Of a stretch of 5,245 nucleotides of DNA, positions 1 to 5,244 are shown piece by piece (positions within the stretch are counted from its first letter, which is position 1; each line of letters begins with the position of its first letter). The DNA is from JAAYJR01 sp964611525. GTDB lineage: Bacteria > Bacteroidota > Bacteroidia > Bacteroidales > Prolixibacteraceae. The DNA lies in NCBI GenBank assembly GCA_964611525.1, contig CAZTAL010000011.1, positions 1-5,245 of the forward strand, in the 5' to 3' direction. Below the pieces are notes generated by a model. The model did not search any database, was not told the origin of the DNA, and saw nothing but the letters and a program-made list of their open reading frames with translations. The translations under genes were made by a program, and so were the position numbers.

Positions 1-1649
1 CTGGCATTATACCTAAGTTCCAGCGTAACCCTCATATTCTCCTGAAATTCATTATAAGCTTTATCTATATCAGACATCGAATTGCTTGTTATGGAAGAGA
101 AACTGTTCAGCATTGATGTAGAAGATGTATTCGGAAGGCCAAAATTTGCAATAGCACTTTCAAAATCTTTTCGCCATTTTTTTAAAGCTTCAATGTCTGA
201 ATCAGGATGTAAAAAATCGATCAAACGGTCTTTTCCTTCATTGGCTTCATCACAAATGTCAATACTTAAAAATATATGATCCCATGGGAATTCAGGAAAT
301 TGTTGAGGCCGGTTGGCATGGGCCATACTTTCTTTACATTTATGGCCTTTGAAATGATCTTCGTTAAGTATGTTCTGCAAAGAGTTGCTCAATGATTTTG
401 CATTTTGAAGTTTTTGCCGTATGTCACCTCCCCTGAGGTCAGTGAGATAGTCCGACTCAATTTTACCTACGCGATAAAGATCTCCTATCAGATCCCAACC
501 CACTCTGTCATTAATTTCAGGATCAATTGGGTACCTCAGGCATCTTTTCTTTCGTATGGGAACACCGGCATCATGAGGTTGATCAGCACTTTTATTTTTA
601 AGTGCTTCCAATTGATCTGGACTGATCGATTCAGATCCGGCACGCAGGGTATCTTTCTTCAGAGAAGTCTCTTCACCGTTCATCTCACTTTCTTCCTCCA
701 TATACATGATAGTATCTTCCAATTCTGCTAATTTCTCTTGTTCAGATACATACAAATCGGTAACAATAGAGTAACTTCCCCGTCTCAGACTTTGAATTTC
801 GAAACGTTTTTGCCAGTCACCTTTTTCGGCTACCTCTTCCGGTATGATCTCAACAATCTGGCTATTCCCACCCTCAAGAAAAACTGTCCCCTGCGATTGA
901 TTTTGAAGTTCGAGTACAAGAGGTTCTTTTATATCCTCCAGTCCTGTTACATTTACATCCAAATACGTCGATTCACCCCTGTTAAGGGTCGATTTTCCTG
1001 TTTGCAGTGAATAATCAACCAGATTAACCCTTTCTATTGCCTGTACATCTCCATATTCAAGTGCAAGATCATGTATGCCAGGTTCAATATCTTTTACCTT
1101 GAAGAATAGCTCTGTTTCATTACCAGCAATTATATCTACAGGAGCATTGTCCATGGTTACTTTTGCCTCTGAAATATCACCCGGAAAGTCGCCGTTTATT
1201 CTTTCAATAAAACCGCTACGGACCGTTTTGGGTAAAATAAGTTGAGCAGGAGGAACCGGCTCTGATAGTGTCAAAGGGATTTCTTCAAGCAACACACCTT
1301 CAGGAGAGAACACCTGCAATGGAACATATTCGGAATCAGGCAGCTCGATTGTAAATATTCCGTCTTTCAGTATTAACTCGTTCCCGATCCTAAATGCCAG
1401 TCCTCTTAGTACTTTAAACCGTTTTTGTGCTTTTCCGGGATTATCGGTTTCGGGATCCAAAGTGACAGTTCCGGAAACAGTTTTTCCACGGGGAAGATTA
1501 GTAGTGCGGTTGATGATGATCTTACCATTCTTTGTTTGAATTTCATCGGTAACAACGCCGGAGATAGTTTTTGTCTCTTGAGCAAACAAACCGGATATAA
1601 ATATCAAATAGATTGAAATTGAGATTAGATAACTTCTAATTGTAACCAT
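1..1649 (-). CDS. Secreted beta-rich protein of unknown function, C-terminus outside window
   Basis: The minus strand is open from an ATG at 1649-1647 to the window edge: 549 codons without a stop, reading on past base 1. The start is chosen because it gives a clear signal peptide, MVTIRSYLISISIYLIFISG followed by LFAQ, with likely cleavage near residue 23 (A|Q), so the product is exported. Residues about 27-65 contain 'ISGVVTDE' and 'KTVSGTVTLDPETDNPGK', resembling the carboxypeptidase-regulatory/Ig-like folds common at the N-terminus of Bacteroidetes surface proteins. Residues about 80-300 are beta-rich and look like two or three Ig-like modules. Residues about 302-360 are acidic and polar (EKLAELEDT, YMEEESEMNGEE) and probably form a linker or short coil. 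Residues 365-549 are a more helical region with several Cys and Trp (RKKRCLRYPIDPE, FPEFPWDHIFLSIDICDE) that I do not recognise. It is transcribed away from the accessory cassette at 1961. There is no Shine-Dalgarno site, as is usual in this phylum. Coding status is firm; function is unknown. Confidence 0.85.
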   Translation of the reverse strand, partial: MVTIRSYLISISIYLIFISGLFAQETKTISGVVTDEIQTKNGKIIINRTTNLPRGKTVSGTVTLDPETDNPGKAQKRFKVLRGLAFRIGNELILKDGIFTIELPDSEYVPLQVFSPEGVLLEEIPLTLSEPVPPAQLILPKTVRSGFIERINGDFPGDISEAKVTMDNAPVDIIAGNETELFFKVKDIEPGIHDLALEYGDVQAIERVNLVDYSLQTGKSTLNRGESTYLDVNVTGLEDIKEPLVLELQNQSQGTVFLEGGNSQIVEIIPEEVAEKGDWQKRFEIQSLRRGSYSIVTDLYVSEQEKLAELEDTIMYMEEESEMNGEETSLKKDTLRAGSESISPDQLEALKNKSADQPHDAGVPIRKKRCLRYPIDPEINDRVGWDLIGDLYRVGKIESDYLTDLRGGDIRQKLQNAKSLSNSLQNILNEDHFKGHKCKESMAHANRPQQFPEFPWDHIFLSIDICDEANEGKDRLIDFLHPDSDIEALKKWRKDFESAIANFGLPNTSSTSMLNSFSSITSNSMSDIDKAYNEFQENMRVTLELRYNA

Positions 1650-1809
1650 AAGCAAAAGTTTTATTACAAATTACAAATAATTTTTATTTTTTAATCATTA
1701 TCATGTGGGTAATTTTTGATTAAGGTTATTCATTTTTCCCTTATTTGACCTATTCCCCGTCATTTAAATTATAATTATGGCATCCCCCCTGTCTTTTTCT
1801 CTGTAATGT

Positions 1810-1827
1810 GTTTCTATAAATAGAAAC
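1810..1827. promoter_or_regulatory. Perfect 8-bp palindrome with 2-bp centre, possible operator
   Basis: The sequence is G-TTTCTAT-AA-ATAGAAA-C. Two perfectly complementary 8-base arms surround a central AA, too tight for a stable RNA hairpin, so it fits a site for a dimeric regulator better. It lies 134 bp before the start of the plus-strand ORF at 1961 and 161 bp before the divergent start at 1649. Its A+T richness makes chance occurrence possible, and no regulator gene is present in the window. Confidence 0.35.
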
Positions 1828-1865
1828 TTTTATATTCTAAAATCTTTTGTGCTTGTGTCAGATAA

Positions 1866-1911
1866 GGTTACTCCAAACCATAACCCCCAGACATCAGGAG
1901 CAACCAGGGGT
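1866..1911 (+). promoter_or_regulatory. G+C-rich leader element with interleaved complementary arms
   Basis: In otherwise A+T-rich DNA, arm a GGTTACTCC (1866-1874) complements arm a' GGAGCAACC (1897-1905) at 8 of 9 positions. Arm b ACCCC (1883-1887) complements arm b' GGGGT (1907-1911). The order is a-b-a'-b', the topology of an H-type pseudoknot, or of two mutually exclusive hairpins. It ends 49 bases before the ATG at 1961, so it could be a structured 5' leader, or a recombination or attachment site at the cassette's left border. Pairing was done by eye; no known riboswitch family is recognised. Confidence 0.3.
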
Positions 1912-1960
1912 ATTTCCCGGTTCAAAATCACATTTATTAACTTTTTAAAATTAAATTATT

Positions 1961-2347
1961 ATGGTAACAGTTGTTGATTATGCCGTCAGAAAATGTTCTG
2001 ACGGGTGCGAATTCATTGCCTTGATACTTCAGGGCGGGTTAAGTCTTATCCAATCAAAAAAGACAGGAAATTACTATGCGACGGTGAAGCAGTGTTCAAT
2101 CCCTTCGACCTTTGACGAGGAAACAGCCAAAGCAATGATTGGCGAAAAAGTTCCCGGTAGTGTTCAAAGAAAAAATTGTGAACCTTACACTTATACTGTA
2201 AAGGACACTGGCGAAATTCTTGAACTATCTCATCGATGGGTTTATTTACCGGAGGATGCTACGCTGGATGAAGCAGTTTACGAAGGCGAACCGCAAGTTG
2301 AACTGGCTAACGAAAAGCCGAAAATGGCTGTGGGACATGCGTTCTAA
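1961..2347 (+). CDS. Small conserved-looking hypothetical protein, first gene of the cassette
   Basis: This is an intact 128-codon ORF starting MVTVVDYAVRKCSDGCEFIA and ending KMAVGHAF. There is no signal peptide or membrane segment, so it is probably cytoplasmic. The first ~65 residues alternate in a beta-strand pattern (VTVVDYAVRK, EFIALILQGG, GNYYATVKQCSI). They are followed by a helix-like stretch (FDEETAKAMIG), more strands (PYTYTVKDTGEILELSHRW) and an acidic tail (EAVYEGEPQVELANEKPK). I have the impression that similar small proteins accompany Sak4-like ATPase and DUF3871 genes in Bacteroidetes, but could not check. A compact beta protein next to a Sak4-like ATPase suggests a single-strand-DNA-binding partner; that is inference only, since no OB-fold signature is certain. 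ATG 1961 follows an A/T-rich leader without a Shine-Dalgarno site. A terminator-like hairpin follows within 11 bases of the stop. A perfect inverted repeat lies inside codons 8-15. Confidence 0.75.
   Translation: MVTVVDYAVRKCSDGCEFIALILQGGLSLIQSKKTGNYYATVKQCSIPSTFDEETAKAMIGEKVPGSVQRKNCEPYTYTVKDTGEILELSHRWVYLPEDATLDEAVYEGEPQVELANEKPKMAVGHAF
1983..2004 (+). repeat. Perfect 9-bp inverted repeat with tetraloop inside the start of a gene
   Basis: CCGTCAGAA (1983-1991), loop AATG, TTCTGACGG (1996-2004): nine uninterrupted pairs, encoding AVRKCSDG in the small ORF. In mRNA this hairpin would begin 20 bases after the end of the start codon, close enough to affect initiation; as DNA it could be a dimeric binding site. 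It is seen directly; its role is unknown. Confidence 0.55.
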
Positions 2348-2357
2348 ACAGCTGAAG

Positions 2358-2390
2358 AAAAGAGCATTAAATTTCGATGCTCTTTTTTAT
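2358..2390 (+). terminator. Intrinsic terminator after the small ORF
   Basis: AAAAGAGCAT (2358-2367) pairs perfectly with ATGCTCTTTT (2377-2386) around a 9-base loop, and the 3' arm runs into a tract of six T at 2383-2388. The A-tract on the 5' side makes it potentially bidirectional. It sits between the stop at 2347 and the ATPase start at 2422. The ATPase would therefore need read-through, or a promoter in the remaining ~30 bp, suggesting lower or conditional expression of the downstream genes. Confidence 0.7.
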
Positions 2391-2421
2391 ACATGTAATT
2401 TATTACTAAAAATATACAAAA

Positions 2422-2650
2422 ATGGAATTAAGACAAGCTCAAAGAAAGCAAGCCAAAATTAAGCTTGCATTACAAGGACCATCAGGTTCAGGAAAAACTT
2501 ACTCAGCTTTATTGCTGGCTTCTGGAATAACTGACTACTCAAAGATCGCTGTCATAGATACAGAAAATCATTCAGCTGATTTGTATGCACATCTTGGTGA
2601 TTATAATGTTCTCCAACTTTCAAAACCTTTCACCCCGAAACGCTATATTA
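2422..2650 (+). pseudogene. Truncated Sak4/RecA-like ATPase (phage nucleotide-binding protein)
   Basis: The frame opens with MELRQAQRKQAKIKLALQ, then a Walker A motif GPSGSGKT at residues 19-26. A RecA-like second strand 'KIAVIDTENHSADLYAHLG' follows, with the acidic D-T-E typical of Sak4-type ATPases, then 'YNVLQLSKPFTPKRYI'. I recognise this as the N-terminal part of the Bacteroidetes AAA/Sak4-like phage nucleotide-binding proteins, which are usually over 200 residues. Homology stops at about residue 76. The open frame continues to a stop at 2749-2751, but that ~33-residue tail is DUF3871 coding DNA read out of frame. Walker B and the rest of the core are missing, so ATP hydrolysis is unlikely. 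Known Sak4 proteins act with a single-strand-binding protein in phage recombination; a matching role for the intact ancestor is inference. The ATG follows an A-rich leader without a Shine-Dalgarno site. Confidence 0.7.
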
Positions 2651-3291
2651 CGAGCGTATGGCATTTGCTGTTGAAATCCCTTCAATCAGTGATAATGTGC
2701 CCGGAAACAGCCTTAATCTCACTGTGGGAGGTGTACAAGCGTATAACCTGACAAACCTTCATTTTCGTAAGTCAGAAGAGCATTTTAAACTATTCATCGG
2801 CTTTCAGAATAAGGTATGTGTGAATCTGTGTATTTCTACAGATGGTTTTAAATCAGATGTAAAAGTGAGTACAATAGTAGAGCTGGCAAAGGCAGCTTAT
2901 AACCTGTTTGGGGAATTTAATGTTTACAAGGAGATTGACAAGTTTAACAATTTACCCGGCACTATGATTACTGAAACTCAGTTTGCTCAAATTGTTGGTC
3001 GTGCAAGGATGTACCAAAATATGCCATTTAAGGACAGGAAGGAACTGCCTCAATTCCCCATTATCAGATTCGCAGGTAAATTTGGTAGTGAAGGATTATT
3101 ACAGCGATGAGAGTTTTTGCCGGAATGATTTAGGGAATATCAACCTTTGGAAATTATTCAACCTTTTCACCGGTGCAAATAAAATGAGTTATATTGATTC
3201 CTTTCTTGACAGGGGTGTAGGCTGTCAACAGTTTGTCCATGGACTTTATCAGGCCATAGGAGAAAACAAACATCACTGGTTCGTAAGTTAA
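2634..3291 (+). pseudogene. DUF3871-family protein, N-terminus deleted and one frameshift
   Basis: From 2634 one frame reads PETLYYERMAFAVEIPSISD, then a region with LNLTVGGVQAYNLTNLHF, EHFKLFIGFQNKVCVNLCIS and TETQFAQIVGRARMYQNMPF. I recognise this as the middle of DUF3871, a Bacteroidetes family of unknown function. At CCCC (3056-3059) the family match moves to the next frame, continuing LSDSQVNLVVKDYYSDESF, NINLWKLFNLFTGANKMSYI, and ending NKHHWFVS at the TAA 3289-3291. Removing one C restores KELPQFPLSDSQVNLVVKDY, so the lesion is a single-base insertion (or sequencing error). The corrected fragment would be 218 residues; from memory the family is around 320-340, so roughly the first third is gone, replaced by the ATPase fragment. 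An ATG at 2658 could start a shorter product ending at 3110. Family call is good; function is unknown; the link to recombination is by neighbourhood only. Confidence 0.72.
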
Positions 3292-3295
3292 TCAG

Positions 3296-3329
3296 CAGCC
3301 ACTCCCGTATTGGGGGTGGTTGTTTCCTT
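3296..3329 (+). terminator. Terminator-like hairpin after DUF3871
   Basis: CAGCCACTCCC (3296-3306) and GGGGGTGGTTG (3312-3322) form an 11-bp stem with two G-T wobbles and the 5-base loop GTATT, followed by a T-rich stretch (TTTCCTT). It begins five bases after the DUF3871 stop, the right position for the end of the cassette transcript. The T tract is interrupted by CC, so termination may be moderate. It is G+C-rich against an A+T-rich background. Confidence 0.6.
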
Positions 3330-3341
3330 AATGAAAATTAT

Positions 3342-3455
3342 ATGACAGAAAAAGATGCCCGTAAATACATTGCGGAACTGTATAAAATTGTTGATACCAA
3401 CAGCATTCTGGTTAAGTTTACGGCTAACGTAACAGTATTTTATGCCTGGTTGTAG
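3342..3455 (+). CDS. Possible 37-residue small protein
   Basis: ATG 3342 to TAG 3453-3455 encodes MTEKDARKYIAELYKIVDTN and then SILVKFTANVTVFYAWL. The N-terminal half looks like a charged amphipathic helix and the rest is hydrophobic/beta-like, and composition resembles real coding sequence more than the DNA after it. Reading through the TAG gives about 12 further sense codons before the next stop, so it could also be a truncated longer gene. It lies 20 bases after the hairpin at 3296-3322. I do not recognise a family and cannot show it is expressed. Confidence 0.35.
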   Translation: MTEKDARKYIAELYKIVDTNSILVKFTANVTVFYAWL

Positions 3456-3570
3456 CAAATTACAACAATAATAAAAAATCTCATAATTTGACAGGCATTT
3501 TGTCACTAAACCCTAAAAATGAATGTAGACAATTCGTGGACATCGTTATTCAAGAAACCGACATTCTTAT

Positions 3571-3705
3571 TTGCTAAAATACCTGCATCCTATCATATAA
3601 CACCTCGTTAACAATCTCATTTTCAATAGGTAATATCTTGTTTGTTATCATAATAAAGGGATATTGCATTATGCAATTGCGGACTAATTGCTAAAATATC
3701 TGCAT
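3571..3705 (+). repeat. Direct repeat TTGCTAAAATAYCTGCAT, two copies
   Basis: Copies at 3571-3588 and 3688-3705 match at 17 of 18 bases, 117 bp apart start to start. A shorter pair, ATRTTGCAGTTAC, occurs at 3710-3722 and 3902-3914 (12 of 13). In A+T-rich DNA these could be remnants of a local duplication or binding sites; no array-like regularity is seen. Confidence 0.4.
3664..3676. repeat. Perfect palindrome TTGCAT-T-ATGCAA
   Basis: Six-base arms around one T, overlapped at its right end by a second palindrome GCAATTGC (3673-3680). It is a possible protein-binding site within the noncoding stretch, or chance in A+T-rich DNA. Confidence 0.3.
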
Positions 3706-3790
3706 TGTTATGTTGCAGTTACACCATCTTCCATATTTGTATGTACAGTATGGCATTTTAAGGCTTTATTATACGAAGTAAGGTAAAGTA

Positions 3791-3840
3791 CCACTCAAAG
3801 AAGAAAGTGGCTAATTGCGTATAACGTCTGACGAAATACG
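3791..3840 (+). repeat. Two adjacent hairpins in noncoding DNA
   Basis: Hairpin 1 is CCACT (3791-3795) pairing with AGTGG (3806-3810) around 10 bases. Hairpin 2 is a 23-base symmetric element at 3818-3840: CGTAT, AA, CGTC, T, GACG, AA, ATACG. It gives 5 + 4 base pairs separated by a symmetric AA/AA internal loop. Such tandem structures occur at mobile-element ends and in small RNAs, but I recognise neither family here. There is no T tract, so a terminator is unlikely. Confidence 0.35.
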
Positions 3841-3931
3841 GGATATTTATATAGGTAAGATAGTTACTATTTATTGAGATTTATTTTCACTGGGCAATTT
3901 CATATTGCAGTTACCTTTTTATATTTAAAGA

Positions 3932-4162
3932 TATTATGCTAATAAATTATTTTGCAGGAATGACATAGTGAACATAAATCTGTGGAAATTACCCAAGCTG
4001 TTCACCAGTGCAAACAAGATGAGCTACATAGATTCATTTCTTGATAGGGGAGCAGGATATCAACAATTTGTCTATGGTTTATATCAGGCTATTGGTAAAA
4101 ATAAACATCACTGGTTTGTATGCTATAAAATTACCCTTTACAGCGATCTTGTAAACACCTGA
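3932..4162 (+). pseudogene. Second, diverged DUF3871 C-terminal remnant
   Basis: One frame reads YYANKLFCRNDIVNINLWK, then LFTSANKMSYIDSFLDRGAG, QQFVYGLYQAIGKNKHHWFV and stops at TGA 4160-4162. It aligns without gaps to the end of the first DUF3871 copy: over the 55 residues from 'ND' onward, 45 are identical. Similarity starts at the YYSDESF motif; just upstream the frame has a TAA (3926-3928), and no clear family sequence lies before it. A GTG at 3968 is the only plausible start, giving 64 residues, so a functional protein is unlikely. After HHWFV it runs on for 11 residues unlike copy one. About 23 of the 55 codons differ silently and 10 change the residue, so it is an old paralogous copy, not a recent local duplication. 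Confidence 0.75.
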
Positions 4163-4212
4163 TATAGTATTTTTAAAAATTACAGGATATTGCCTCTGTT
4201 AAGTTTCAAATA
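4163..4212. other. Short convergent intergenic region
   Basis: It contains the palindrome ATTTTTAAAAAT (4169-4180), all A/T. It may help termination from either side, but there is no G+C-rich stem, so no terminator is called. Confidence 0.3.
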
Positions 4213-5244
4213 TTACTGCACTTTCATCACCATCATCCTGAATTTCTTACTTTGAAATTCGGGAATAGCCTGATAATAAATCATGATGCTTGCGTTAGTA
4301 AGGTAATAAAATATCCTGCGGTCACTGGTGAGATTATTAAAACCTCCCAGACCTATCCATGAATTTCCGGAATAATTTATTTCCAGAGACAGAACCCGGA
4401 TGTTTGTCATAGTGTATCCGGAAGGATAACTTATTGAACAATGATCCCCGGCGCCTGTAGTGCCGGTTATTTCCCTAATTTCAGAAAATACTTTCCCTGC
4501 AGAACCGATTACAGCTGTTCCCTCTACATCTAATGTAGCATCAGGTGTTGTTGTATTAATACCTACTCTTTTATTTGCTGCATCTATCGTCAGCATTTGT
4601 ACAAATCCCGTAGATGTATTAACTGTCATTCTGATATTTTTATTTAAATTATCATTTATAAGTGCCAACTCACCTGTATATGCACCCATTCTCATACCGC
4701 TTGTACCCTGATTATCTTTCAATTTTATGTAACAGGTATTATTGGCATTTTCAATTGATAAAGGATGGGTGATATTTGAAGTCCCGATGCCAATCCATCC
4801 TGCTGTATAATAAAGGTTATTACCACTAACCTGCCAGGGATTGGAGGCAGGGGTTTGCCACGAAGATACCCCATTTGCGTCCGAAGTCAGGACTTTCCCT
4901 GTACCCTGGGTGCCATCAGCGATTATAATATTTCTTTCAAACCTCACTACAGGGCCGCTTTTGTTTACAAACCTGGCAGCGAAACCCCCATCAGTACTGT
5001 TTTCAGCATAAATGGCGGGATAAGAAGCCGAAGAATTGGTACCGGTAATCGCAATATTGGTCCCTCCAATAACCTGAAATTGGCGTGAATCAGTTCCCGG
5101 GTCCTTACCTATTCCTACTTTTCCTGTATTGTAAAAAATGTTGGAACCGTTTTGTGACCATAAACTGCTTCCGCTCATATCTGCTCCTGGCAACCATGCT
5201 GATCCGTTCCATTTAAGAACTTGGCCGGTTGTAGCTGATTGTTG
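4213..5244 (-). CDS. Tail-fibre/adhesin-like surface protein with VGIG repeats, N-terminus outside window
   Basis: The minus-strand frame is open from the right edge to TAA at 4215-4213: 343 codons in the window, starting QQSATTGQVLKWNGSAWLPG. The ATG at 5193 lies in the middle of this conserved motif and is not the start. The protein carries repeating fibre modules: 'GQVLKWNGSAW' and 'GKVLTSDANGVSSWQTP' linkers, and strand blocks 'LWSQNGSNIFYNTGKVGIG', 'PWQVSGNNLYYTAGWIGIG' and 'MLTIDAANKRVGINTTTPDA'. These repeats are typical of phage-tail-fibre-like, beta-helical trimeric surface proteins of Bacteroidetes. The last ~95 residues, from about SEIREITGTTGAGDHCSISY, form a separate beta domain ending KKFRMMVMKVQ. 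This lies where many relatives carry a peptidase-S74 intramolecular chaperone, which I do not see. The likely role is binding or adhesion at the cell surface, or a phage/injection-particle fibre. It converges on the DUF3871 remnant, with 50 bp between stops. Confidence 0.82.
   Translation of the reverse strand, partial: QQSATTGQVLKWNGSAWLPGADMSGSSLWSQNGSNIFYNTGKVGIGKDPGTDSRQFQVIGGTNIAITGTNSSASYPAIYAENSTDGGFAARFVNKSGPVVRFERNIIIADGTQGTGKVLTSDANGVSSWQTPASNPWQVSGNNLYYTAGWIGIGTSNITHPLSIENANNTCYIKLKDNQGTSGMRMGAYTGELALINDNLNKNIRMTVNTSTGFVQMLTIDAANKRVGINTTTPDATLDVEGTAVIGSAGKVFSEIREITGTTGAGDHCSISYPSGYTMTNIRVLSLEINYSGNSWIGLGGFNNLTSDRRIFYYLTNASIMIYYQAIPEFQSKKFRMMVMKVQ

Larger units (their letters stand above)
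1650..1960. other. Divergent intergenic region, 311 bp
   Basis: Noncoding and A+T-rich between the divergent starts at 1649 (minus) and 1961 (plus), so it should hold promoters for both directions. I looked for the Bacteroidetes sigma -7 box TAnnTTTG and found only imperfect matches on either strand, so no promoter is called. Two structured elements are listed separately: a palindrome at 1810-1827 and a G+C-rich element with interleaved complementary arms at 1866-1911. The last 40 bases before the plus-strand start are almost pure A/T, a normal Bacteroidetes translation leader. Confidence 0.7.
3456..3925. other. A+T-rich noncoding stretch, 470 bp
   Basis: No convincing gene on either strand. 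The longest notable plus-strand reading is a 30-codon frame at 3519-3611 (MNVDNSWTSLFKKPTFLFAK...), too short and unrecognised to call. The 72-codon minus-strand frame overlapping 3288-3506 looks like an antisense shadow of the small ORF and hairpin. The stretch contains a near-identical 18-bp direct repeat, a TTGCAT/ATGCAA palindrome and two adjacent hairpins, listed separately. It is probably degraded cassette DNA between the two DUF3871 remnants. Confidence 0.55.

Noticed and set aside
82..1616. Plus-strand open frames at 82-279, 405-731, 738-1010 and 1425-1616
   Set aside because: They are antisense to the continuous 549-codon minus-strand frame with a signal peptide, and their translations look non-protein-like.
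2220..2462. Plus-strand 80-codon frame
   Set aside because: It overlaps the end of the small ORF, the terminator and the ATPase start in another frame; composition is low quality.
1866..3322. Matching terminal repeats of a mobile element (left structured element versus right hairpin)
   Set aside because: Both are G+C-rich and share short GGGGGT/ACTCC-like words, but they do not align over any useful length.
3288..3506. Minus-strand 72-codon frame
   Set aside because: Antisense to the 37-residue ORF and the hairpin; Cys/Tyr/Phe-rich translation without recognisable motifs.
3571..3722. CRISPR array
   Set aside because: Only two copies of an 18-bp repeat at 117-bp spacing, with no regular spacers and no cas genes.
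3735..3767. Possible remnant of the DUF3871 'YYERMAF' motif upstream of the second tail
   Set aside because: An 11-base match (GTATGGCATTT) in a frame reading '..YSMAF' then a stop; too short in A+T-rich DNA to separate from chance.
3100..4147. Shared 10-mer TTACAGCGAT at 3100-3109 and 4138-4147
   Set aside because: The second occurrence lies after the homologous tail and out of register with the alignment, so it is probably chance.
4460..5088. Plus-strand frames at 4460-4711 and 4855-5088
   Set aside because: Antisense shadows of the fibre-like protein gene.
4213..5193. Treating ATG 5193 as the start of the fibre-like protein
   Set aside because: The frame is open upstream to the window edge and encodes the conserved 'TTGQVLKWNGSAWLPGA' motif before that Met.
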